From the NCBI GenBank assembly GCA_031274045.1, contig JAISQS010000312.1, forward strand, positions 1 through 5,948: a DNA stretch of 5,948 nt. The letters run 5' to 3'. The position numbers were made by a program, and so were the translations under genes. Under the pieces are notes generated by a model, which was not told where the DNA came from, made no database searches, and was given only the letters and a program-made list of their open reading frames with translations. This document shows, piece by piece, positions 1 through 5,422 of the stretch. Numbering within the stretch: position 1 is the first letter of the stretch; every line of letters begins with the position of its first letter. The DNA is from Planctomycetaceae bacterium. Lineage in GTDB: Bacteria > Planctomycetota > Planctomycetia > Pirellulales > Thermoguttaceae.

Positions 1-39
1 CGACTTCACTGCATCGTTAACAGTATAACGACCAATCAC
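1..39 (-). CDS. 5' end of an unidentified gene, cut by the window edge
   Basis: Thirteen open codons run leftward off the window from a GTG start at 39-37, reading MIGRYTVNDAVKS. The start is chosen because a perfect Shine-Dalgarno AAGGAGG (minus strand, 52-46) lies 6 nt upstream. The overlapping GTG at 44-42 and TTG at 41-39 both hit TGA at once, so they cannot be used. A TATAAT box lies about 70 bp upstream (114-109). The gene follows the DUF1559 gene on the same strand after a gap of about 395 bp with its own promoter-like signal, so it is probably a separate transcription unit. Thirteen residues are too few to name a family. That a gene starts here is fairly likely; its function is unknown. 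Confidence 0.55.
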   Translation of the reverse strand, partial: MIGRYTVNDAVKS

Positions 40-108
40 AACACGCCTCCTTGCGATAAAAAAATAATCAAATTTTGACCAAAATTCGGAAAAATCGAAA
101 CACAAACC

Positions 109-138
109 ATTATACTACAAAAACTAAAAAAAACTTAA
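109..138 (-). promoter_or_regulatory. Predicted promoter for the gene at the left edge
   Basis: A perfect TATAAT is read on the minus strand at 114-109. The -35 region is weak: TTAAGT at 138-133 with an 18-nt spacer matches only three of six consensus positions. The predicted transcript would have a leader of roughly 65 nt before the GTG at 39. The surroundings are very AT-rich, so a chance TATAAT is possible. The strong Shine-Dalgarno downstream makes the placement plausible. Confidence 0.35.
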
Positions 139-148
139 TACAGTAGAA
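135..148 (-). repeat. 14-nt repeat, left copy
   Basis: TTCTACTGTATTAA on the minus strand is followed by G and eight T. An exact copy of the 14 nt lies on the plus strand at 5868-5881, followed by C and seven T. Both copies point outward toward the window edges. This copy overlaps the weak -35 region of the predicted leftward promoter. It could be a shared promoter-type element or a coincidence in AT-rich DNA. Confidence 0.3.
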
Positions 149-183
149 TTATTTCCAATCCATTCTATGTTTTAGCGTTATTA

Positions 184-289
184 CATTCCGCTGGGAATGA
201 ATCGCTTGGTAGAATTTGCATTCCTGCGTAATGCTCGTTTGTGTGGGGATATCATTTTCTACCGAGCGATGCAAACCTACGGCTTGCAA
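184..289. other. Multi-hairpin intergenic element (possible structured RNA or REP-like element)
   Basis: This part of the gap between the DUF1559 gene and the left-edge gene is clearly more GC-rich (about 47% by hand count) than its AT-rich flanks. It holds four inverted repeats: CATTCC/GGAATG (184-189 and 194-199, 4-nt loop); a 14-bp stem 201-214 with 257-270, whose single non-Watson-Crick pair is a G-U wobble on the plus strand; an inner hairpin GCATT/AATGC (218-222 and 230-234); and TGCAA/TTGCA (270-274 and 284-288). TTTGCAT at 215-221 could alternatively pair with ATGCAAA at 269-275, competing with the end of the long stem. The G-U pair favours a plus-strand RNA. No known RNA family is recognised. 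It could equally be a dispersed palindromic repeat. Confidence 0.4.
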
Positions 290-434
290 AATAAGGGATA
301 AAATTACTAAAATCATTCCACACAAAATCCGAAATAATCAGAAAACCTCGCTCGTTCAATGTCTGATTAGTTACGTTTTTTTGTCCATAATATTTTAGTA
401 CTGTATCAACATGAAACTAAAATAGACCTTGATT

Positions 435-1637
435 TTATGGGCTTGTTGCAGCTTCGCCGCCTGCTCGTGTTCCTAATGCTCCCCACACGCCGTGATATGA
501 CTTGCCGTAAGTGAAGATGGTGTTGTAATCGGCTCTTGCAACAGGATTGCTATTGATGTCTTTGTAATCAATTCCATCTGCGATGAATCTTACCGATCCG
601 TCTCCCATACATGTTTGAACGCCGCCCGAATGATAACTTGACGGACTGATGAAACCGCCACTCGATTCGGCACTACTTGCTAATCCCGATGTTGAATTTG
701 GCGGCAAAATTGTATTAAAACCTGTAAATGTAATAGCCCCATCCGACCAACGTCTTCCTGATCGGTTGACGATGTTAGCGTCGGTAATTGTGCTGCTAAT
801 ATTGCCTCCATTATTCAATTCATAGCATGTTTTCACTGCGGTACCGGTCGCTGTATCTGTGACGGTGTTTACGTAAGCAGCAGGAACACCGCTACCTGAT
901 ACGATAATACCTTGTCCAACCTTTCTGATGTTACGACTGCCAATACAACGTTCACTAAAAAATATCGTATTCGAAAGTCCATCGGTTACTCCTTGCGAGC
1001 TGTTCCACTGTTGTGGAGCAAATGCACCTCGATCTACACTACAAAAAGTCGATGCCGTATCTCCAAAATTTGGAAAAGCCGGAGCCGGTGCTGCTACTTG
1101 CATAAGGTTGAAATGTACCGGAAAATCCCCATAGCAGAAACGATAATTTGTTCTTGCTTGTTCCAAAGTATCTTTCTTTTTTCCGTCTGAATCGGAAGGA
1201 CAAAGCCACGATGAAATGCTAGTTGTCATGTAGGTTGTTGTGTCAACTCCGGCGAAATCATTGCCGGATTGTACATCTGAATTAAACTGGCAATTAAATC
1301 GTCCCGACATAATTAACTCTGACAAAGGTGTCATCTCAATAAAAGGTAACAACGCAACGAATCCCGATATTCGCCGTCTTGCGCCATCACCACAACGAAC
1401 CCCATATCCGCCTGACGGCAAATTTTTCCGGTATTGATCATGGTAATTGTGAACCGCAATACCGATCTGCCGCAGGTTATTCGAGCAACTCATTCTTCGC
1501 GCAGATTCTCGTACCATCTGCACTGCCGGAAGCAATAACGCAATCAGCACGCCAATAATGGCAATAACAACAAGAAGCTCCACCAATGTAAATCCATTAA
1601 AAAAAACCTTACCATCCTTACTATTTTTTAACGACAT
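435..1637 (-). CDS. DUF1559 prepilin-like protein with H-X9-DG motif
   Basis: Exported, membrane-anchored protein of 400 residues, a usual size for this family, whose biochemical role is unknown. The leader MSLKNSKDGKVFFNG ends in the prepilin peptidase site G15|F16 with FTLVE, and Glu at mature position 5. A hydrophobic helix follows (about 17-38, ending LLPAVQ), then the conserved CSNNLRQIG. Further family marks are WLCPSD, TDGLSNTIFFSER, FNTILPPNS, H-X9-DG (His about 336, SYHSGG...GDGSVRFI) and the C-terminal WGALGTRAGGE. The open frame extends to 1688, but ATG 1637 is preferred: AGGAG (1649-1645) sits 7 nt upstream and the leader then has normal length. It lies 330 bp downstream of the lipoprotein gene with a promoter-like sequence between. 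Of the three copies it fits the family consensus best and appears intact. Confidence 0.9.
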   Translation of the reverse strand: MSLKNSKDGKVFFNGFTLVELLVVIAIIGVLIALLLPAVQMVRESARRMSCSNNLRQIGIAVHNYHDQYRKNLPSGGYGVRCGDGARRRISGFVALLPFIEMTPLSELIMSGRFNCQFNSDVQSGNDFAGVDTTTYMTTSISSWLCPSDSDGKKKDTLEQARTNYRFCYGDFPVHFNLMQVAAPAPAFPNFGDTASTFCSVDRGAFAPQQWNSSQGVTDGLSNTIFFSERCIGSRNIRKVGQGIIVSGSGVPAAYVNTVTDTATGTAVKTCYELNNGGNISSTITDANIVNRSGRRWSDGAITFTGFNTILPPNSTSGLASSAESSGGFISPSSYHSGGVQTCMGDGSVRFIADGIDYKDINSNPVARADYNTIFTYGKSYHGVWGALGTRAGGEAATSP

Positions 1638-1644
1638 GTTCTTT

Positions 1645-1649
1645 CTCCT
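1645..1649 (-). promoter_or_regulatory. Ribosome binding site fixing the start at 1637
   Basis: AGGAG on the minus strand lies 7 nt before the ATG at 1637-1635. The alternative upstream start at 1688 has no comparable site and would add 17 Asn/Lys/Arg-rich residues to the leader. Confidence 0.7.
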
Positions 1650-1701
1650 AATTTTTTTGTTATTGTTAATTTGATTTATTCTTAACAATTTTGTTCAAAT
1701 C

Positions 1702-1762
1702 TGTGATCGAAAAATATAAATCACAAACTCACTTTATACGCAAAACGCTGTAAATTTCGCAA
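1702..1762 (-). promoter_or_regulatory. Predicted promoter with operator-like dyad upstream of the 435-1637 gene
   Basis: On the minus strand, TTGCGA (1762-1757) and TATAAA (1738-1733) are separated by 18 nt, giving a leader of roughly 85-90 nt before ATG 1637. Around the predicted transcription start, TGTGAT (1702-1707) and ATCACA (1720-1725) form a 6-bp dyad with a 12-nt spacer. That spacing is wider than a classical CRP site, so no regulator is assigned. The promoter is a consensus match only. Confidence 0.3.
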
Positions 1763-1848
1763 TTCAAAATGCCTCAACAATTAAATGCCGCTGTAAGCAA
1801 ACTCACGAACATAGTTGAAATCTAAAGCGCAAGCAATTTATTAAAGTA

Positions 1849-1946
1849 TTCCAATATGGAGTTGTTGTATTGGCGGGCAAATTCATATTGGAACACACGA
1901 TAAACCTATTCGAATAATTTGTCAAAATTACTCAAACGGGCAAATT
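1849..1946. repeat. Inverted and direct repeats in the lipoprotein/DUF1559 gap
   Basis: TTCCAATATG (1849-1858) and CATATTGGAA (1884-1893) form a perfect 10-bp inverted repeat with a 25-nt loop. A direct repeat CGGGCAAATT occurs at 1874-1883, partly inside the loop, and at 1937-1946. They lie 22-119 bp downstream of the lipoprotein stop. No T-run follows the hairpin on the minus strand, so it is not a standard terminator. The rest of the 330-bp gap is AT-rich, with no gene seen. Confidence 0.35.
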
Positions 1947-1967
1947 AAAATCATCATTGAACGCATA

Positions 1968-2525
1968 TTACTGAAGTTCAATTTTGATGTCACTATTCCC
2001 GCCGGATTCAACAGTAAATTTCAATTCTGAATTTTTCGTTGTCGTAAACTTTTCTGGAATTGCCAAAACAACATTGAAAACATTTTCTTGTGGTTTTGGC
2101 TCTTCAAATCCTTCTTCTTGACGTTTCGCTTTCCAATCTGCAACAGAATTTTCCCCTTCGTTTGGAATGTACTTTGTTACAGCAATTCTATAATCGCCGG
2201 GCAATACACCATAATCGCCAAGTGTTTTTAAAACGAATCGTCCTTTACCATCTGTCTGCGCCGTGCCTAAGCGAGCACCACCTGCCGCATCTTCTGGGGC
2301 AAATGCAATAATCGTCCACGCAAGCGGTTGTCCTTCATAAATCAAAACACCCTCTGCCGGAACAAGTCCACGTACTTTGGCACGGCTGCAACCTGTTACA
2401 AAAATTGTAAAACAACAAAGACAAATCAATATTAGAAAAGTCCATGTTGTCTTACTAATTACAACTCTGAATTTCTTGTTATACATTTTCAAATCTAATT
2501 TCGATGCTCTGTATGATCTTCGCAT
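1968..2525 (-). CDS. Putative lipoprotein with carboxypeptidase-regulatory/transthyretin-like fold
   Basis: Small exported lipoprotein of 185 residues, of the type commonly found next to DUF1559 genes in planctomycetes; its role is unknown, perhaps binding or scaffolding at the envelope. A basic N-terminus is followed by a hydrophobic segment (about 27-45) and the lipobox VTGC with lipid-acceptor Cys46. The remainder reads as one beta-sandwich domain: GLVPAEGVLIYEGQPL (about 53-68) opening into a strand ending FAPED, TDGKGRFVL (91-99), LPGDYRIAVTKY (108-119), and the family-like end IPEKF...SELKFTVESGGNSDIKIEL (156-184). The start is uncertain. ATG 2525 has AGGTGA 12 nt upstream, rather far. 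ATG 2486 gives a more ordinary signal peptide (MYNKKFRVV) but lacks a clear binding site. It lies 162 bp downstream of the neighbouring DUF1559 gene. Confidence 0.8.
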   Translation of the reverse strand: MRRSYRASKLDLKMYNKKFRVVISKTTWTFLILICLCCFTIFVTGCSRAKVRGLVPAEGVLIYEGQPLAWTIIAFAPEDAAGGARLGTAQTDGKGRFVLKTLGDYGVLPGDYRIAVTKYIPNEGENSVADWKAKRQEEGFEEPKPQENVFNVVLAIPEKFTTTKNSELKFTVESGGNSDIKIELQ

Positions 2526-2582
2526 ACTACAAAAGCTTCACCTATTCTTATTGGTGATGGTTTAAAAATCCGTATATCCAAA

Positions 2583-2653
2583 CCGGCAACAGCCAAACAA
2601 TGTCATGACATTAATCACTACCATAATGAGGGCGAAGTCTATCGCCTTGCCGG
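2583..2653. repeat. Nested palindromes upstream of the lipoprotein gene
   Basis: Within the 162-bp gap between the DUF1559 stop and the lipoprotein start, CCGGCAA (2583-2589) pairs with TTGCCGG (2647-2653). They enclose a perfect 14-bp palindrome AATGTCATGACATT (2599-2612) and a hairpin GGCGA/TCGCC (2631-2635 and 2642-2646). The palindrome is a good size for a dimeric repressor site about 75 bp upstream of the lipoprotein start. The hairpins could instead be part of the 3' end of the preceding transcript, though no T-run follows on the minus strand. Confidence 0.4.
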
Positions 2654-2687
2654 ATTCAATTTCAAACGTATTCCACTCGTTACTTCA

Positions 2688-3830
2688 TCATGGAATACTT
2701 ACTACCTCATCTGCACAAGCTGTTCCCAACGCTCCCCAAACACCGTAAGGAGAACCTCCACCTGACGAAACAGCCGCCCGATCCGTATATCCATAGTCGA
2801 TTACCTCCGAAATGAAATGTACCGATCCATCCGTGAAACCAACATTAGATCCGTTTGCGTGATTACTTGTCGGTCCCGACATGTAGTGATAAAACGAAGC
2901 ACAACTTGGAGCATTCGGAGGCATAATCGTATTAAAAACCGTACCCCATGTTGCTGCGTACCAACAATGACCTTGGTTACTGTTTATTGCGAGACCGGAA
3001 CCTGTGGGCATCGGTTGAATATAATCACCCCCCTCTCCTTTGAACGCCCAACAAACACTGGGCAAAATTGGTTTAGTTGAGTCATCTCTGGGATTCTGCA
3101 CTGCAGCGAAAGCTGAAGGCCAAGCCATAGTGATATAGGAGTCAATCATCCTCAAAGTTTTTCCACCGCCTCCGGAACTAACCCGACCAATTATTCTTTC
3201 AGAATAAATTACTGTATTCGTTGTGCCATCCGATATATTTCCAAGACTATATGTTGAAACGAAAGGAGTAATAGGACCACGCCAAGGGAAGGATATCACT
3301 CCGCCGCCAATGTTAAAACCGGCAATGTCTATCGCTTTCCAATACGTAACAATATCACCGGACGATACAACATAATTTGTTGCTCCTCCGTTGTATGACG
3401 GATGGATTGGCGGATCTGAATAGTACCCCGACGGACACAATAACGACTGAAGTTGAACACCGGCGACTGCGCCGGTTTCAACCAACGCATTCTGTTCCAT
3501 AAACGGTGCTATTGCATAAAAGACAGAGCGACCGCTTCCAGAAACTGCCGAAGAACCGACAGAGGTACCGTAGTCATGTGTCGGCAATATCTCATTTGCG
3601 TCGTGAAAAGCATGTGTTGCAAGACCAAGTTGACGGAGATTGTTACTACATGCCATACGGCTAGCTGCCGCCCGCGCCGCTTGAACCGCTGGCAAAAGCA
3701 ACGCAATCAACATCGCCATGATTGCTACAACAACCAACAGCTCTACCAAAGTGAATCCTTTCAACGAACCTTGTTTATTTTCCTTGTTTTCAGTTTTATT
3801 TGTAATTTTGTTTAGACTGAAATTTGACAT
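2688..3830 (-). CDS. DUF1559 prepilin-like protein with H-X9-DG motif
   Basis: Full-length family member of 380 residues, probably anchored in the cytoplasmic membrane after prepilin-type processing. The leader is polar and Lys/Asn-rich (25 residues, ending GSLKG), then the cleavage site G25|F26 with FTLVE and Glu at mature position 5. The helix VVVAIMAMLIALLLPAVQ and CSNNLRQLG follow. Other marks are LLCPSG, TNYVVSSGD, ISDGTTNTVIYSER, FNTIMPPNAPSC, H-X9-DG (His about 324, NHANGS...TDGSVHFI) and WGALGT near the end. The start at 3830 is supported by GAAAGG (3843-3838) 7 nt upstream. The last segment reads GTACADE where the sibling at 435-1637 has the consensus-like GTRAGGE, so this copy has diverged at its C-terminus. 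The 308-bp region upstream is rich in inverted repeats. Confidence 0.9.
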   Translation of the reverse strand: MSNFSLNKITNKTENKENKQGSLKGFTLVELLVVVAIMAMLIALLLPAVQAARAAASRMACSNNLRQLGLATHAFHDANEILPTHDYGTSVGSSAVSGSGRSVFYAIAPFMEQNALVETGAVAGVQLQSLLCPSGYYSDPPIHPSYNGGATNYVVSSGDIVTYWKAIDIAGFNIGGGVISFPWRGPITPFVSTYSLGNISDGTTNTVIYSERIIGRVSSGGGGKTLRMIDSYITMAWPSAFAAVQNPRDDSTKPILPSVCWAFKGEGGDYIQPMPTGSGLAINSNQGHCWYAATWGTVFNTIMPPNAPSCASFYHYMSGPTSNHANGSNVGFTDGSVHFISEVIDYGYTDRAAVSSGGGSPYGVWGALGTACADEVVSIP

Positions 3831-3870
3831 TTTTTAACCTTTCAAAAAATTTGTTAATTTTTAATTTTTT

Positions 3871-3902
3871 GTTGAAAACAACGCTGTTTTCAGCTTTTTT
3901 TT
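3871..3902 (+). terminator. Terminator-like hairpin on the plus strand, inside the leader of the 2688-3830 gene
   Basis: GTTGAAAAC (3871-3879) pairs with GTTTTCAGC (3886-3894) around a 6-nt loop, one pair being G-U, and eight T follow at 3895-3902. This matches the layout of an intrinsic terminator for plus-strand transcription, though no plus-strand gene precedes it. On the minus strand the same hairpin would sit about 40 nt upstream of ATG 3830 without a T-run, so there it could act only as a leader hairpin. The stem is AT-rich, so termination may be weak. Confidence 0.35.
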
Positions 3903-3906
3903 GTTG

Positions 3907-3976
3907 CTCAAATTACACGCTTAAATTTGAGTCATTTGTTGGAATATTCAACTTGAATCATGTTTCAAATTGAATA
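3907..3976. repeat. Two further inverted repeats upstream of the 2688-3830 gene
   Basis: CTCAAATT (3907-3914) and AATTTGAG (3924-3931) form an 8-bp dyad with a 9-nt loop. TATTCAACTTGAA (3945-3957) and TTCAAATTGAATA (3964-3976) form a 13-bp stem around a 6-nt loop. Its single non-Watson-Crick pair (3952/3969) is a G-U wobble in a minus-strand RNA, so the structure fits the transcribed strand. No T-run follows. It may belong to the 3' end of the upstream transcript or to the regulatory region of the next gene. Confidence 0.35.
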
Positions 3977-4022
3977 CTGTTAAGTTGACAATGAACAATT
4001 TTTTTGCGCATATCTACACAAT

Positions 4023-4043
4023 ATTTGCAAAACTTTTGCAAAT
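4023..4043. repeat. 21-bp palindrome, operator-like
   Basis: ATTTGCAAAA (4023-4032) and TTTTGCAAAT (4034-4043) are perfect inverted repeats around one central base. The site lies between two DUF1559 genes, about 95 bp past the stop of one and about 190 bp upstream of the start of the other. A near-zero loop makes it a better protein-binding site than an RNA hairpin. No regulator is assigned. Confidence 0.35.
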
Positions 4044-4138
4044 TGTCTGCAAGAACAGCTTCACTTTTGTCAAAATTATTTTTATTGTTCGGCAGAAGTT
4101 GGGTGAAGTTCTTCTTAGCAAAGTTACACTTGACGGAG

Positions 4139-5325
4139 TCAATGTAATAAAATTGTTTCTGTCGTTTCACCGCCGCTTGCCGAGCCGAGTATGCCCCAAA
4201 TTCCGTAGGGCGAATTGCCCTTTTTGACAGGCGGGAGTGAAAGATCACCCACGTCAATATGATTCGAAACAAGACGCACCGAACCATCCACAAAACATAC
4301 ATTCACACCGCCAAGATGATAACTCGTCGGTGCCATCGCATAATGAAAATTTGACATACAACTCGGTCCATTCGGCGGATAAATTGTCGAGAACGATGTA
4401 GACAAAGGATCAGATTTATGCCAAAGTTTGCCTCCTTGATTATTGACGGCGGCGGACTGGTTGAACGGATGCCCCATTGCAATTGAACGCCGAACGTATT
4501 TGCCGCTAGCAATATTTTTATAGACTACCGAAAAATCCAACGGCATCTTACCATCAGCAGTCGGATCGGGTTCGGTCTTTCCGGCTTGCCAACAAAGCGC
4601 ATAATAAGTCTCTTTGACTACTGTTGAATTACGTTGCCCGAGACAACGTTCGCTGAATAGAATTGTGTTGCTTGTTCCGTCGGTGATTTTTTCGATATTG
4701 AGTGCTTGTTTCATTTGGAACGCGCCGCGACCAACCCCTACATCGGAGTATGGGCTATTAGCGTTGCGCATCCAGTTGAACGGAATATCGCCGCTCGATA
4801 CAAGATAATTCGTAGAACCGGCGGCAGTGTTATAGAACAATCTTCTGTCGCCAACCCGCTCCGCCGGACAAATAAGAGAACTCAAAATAACCGTCCAATG
4901 ACCTTTGAGTTGGGTTGTCAAATATTTACTGTCCGGTTCGCTCGGTATTGCTTCGTTATCCGCTATCGACTTCGCTAACTTCTCTTCGTTGAGATAAGGC
5001 AACAAAGCAACAAACGCCGAAAACGCAAAACGAGATGGCTTAGTCGCCAACTCCGCTTCTGTTCTCTCTCGTTTAGCAGAACCAAAATTGTGAGGAGGTA
5101 GAGAATTGAATACAGATTGATAAGTTTGAGTTGCTACGCCGAGTTGGTGAAGTTTATTTGAGCAACTGGTTTTTTGTGTTTCAACTCGTGCAACTTGAAT
5201 CGCCGGAAAAAGAAGCGATACCAAAACAGCAAGAACCGAAACCACTACAATTAGCTCAATTAGCGTAAATCCAAATGAGGACTTACCTTTCGCCCCCCCC
5301 CCCCCCCCTTATGCAATTTATCCAT
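4139..5325 (-). CDS. DUF1559 prepilin-like protein, out of frame at a poly-G tract (candidate phase-variable gene)
   Basis: Third family copy. The body is intact: FTLIELIVVV, a hydrophobic helix ending LLFPAIQ, CSNKLHQLG, LICPAE, TNYLVSSGD, ITDGTSNTILFSER, FSTIYPPNGPSC, H-X9-DG (SYHLGG...VDGSVRLV) and GIWGILGSASGGE. The frame carrying FTLIEL is closed by TAA at 5311-5309, just upstream of 16 G. Its first ordinary start codon, GTG 5245, falls inside the helix and would lose the prepilin signal, so the sequence as given cannot encode a normal protein. With 17 G, ATG 5325 gives a 395-residue protein with a 19-residue leader MDKLHKGGGGGAKGKSSFG|F, a normal prepilin leader. With 15 G, ATG 5408 gives 422 residues and a 46-residue leader. 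Read as a switchable gene in an off state, or as a homopolymer error; the conserved body argues against an old pseudogene. Confidence 0.75.
5293..5308 (-). repeat. Homopolymer G16 tract within the prepilin leader
   Basis: Sixteen consecutive C on the plus strand, so G16 on the coding strand, followed directly by GCGAAA... if read in the productive frame. Such a run is far outside expectation in DNA this AT-rich. It begins about 40 bases upstream of the G|F prepilin cleavage codons, where a variable number of Gly residues would be harmless to the mature protein because the leader is removed. Tracts of this kind mutate by slipped-strand mispairing in known contingency genes. The exact length is also the base count most prone to sequencing error. 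Confidence 0.85.
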
Positions 5326-5405
5326 CTTAACACAGTAAATTCCACAATGCTGGTTTGATTTACGATGAGGGACTGGGATTTGAGTATTGATTTTAACGTT
5401 GGTCT

Positions 5406-5422
5406 CATACAACTATTCCTTT
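5406..5422 (-). promoter_or_regulatory. Alternative start signal for the frame-broken DUF1559 gene
   Basis: AAAGGA (5422-5417) lies 8 nt upstream of ATG 5408-5406, resembling the GAAAGG site of the 2688-3830 gene. From this ATG, 34 codons are open (MRPTLKSILKSQSL...) up to the G tract. With 16 G the frame ends at TAA 5285-5283 after 41 codons. The competing ATG at 5325 has no recognisable binding site but gives a shorter, more typical leader. Which start is used cannot be settled from sequence alone. Confidence 0.45.

Noticed and set aside
216..398. 60-codon plus-strand frame in the left intergenic region
   Set aside because: TTG start without a ribosome binding site; it overlies the multi-hairpin element; Lys/Asn-rich composition is what AT-rich non-coding DNA gives.
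912..1437. Plus-strand frames opposite the 435-1637 gene
   Set aside because: Antisense shadows of a strongly supported DUF1559 gene; no start signals or recognisable domains.
1702..1725. CRP-like site TGTGAT...ATCACA
   Set aside because: The spacer between the arms is 12 nt, too wide for the usual CRP/FNR symmetry; kept only as an operator-like dyad.
2817..3815. Frames overlapping the 2688-3830 gene on both strands
   Set aside because: They are out-of-frame shadows with Cys/Arg-rich, unnatural composition.
3958..4302. 114-codon minus-strand frame overlapping the end of the third DUF1559 gene
   Set aside because: Its first part reads the conserved H-X9-DG region in a shifted frame and the rest is AT-rich intergenic DNA; no binding site.
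4139..5245. Taking GTG 5245 as the true start of the third DUF1559 gene
   Set aside because: It falls inside the transmembrane helix and would remove the G|FTLIE prepilin signal that is clearly encoded just upstream in the same frame.
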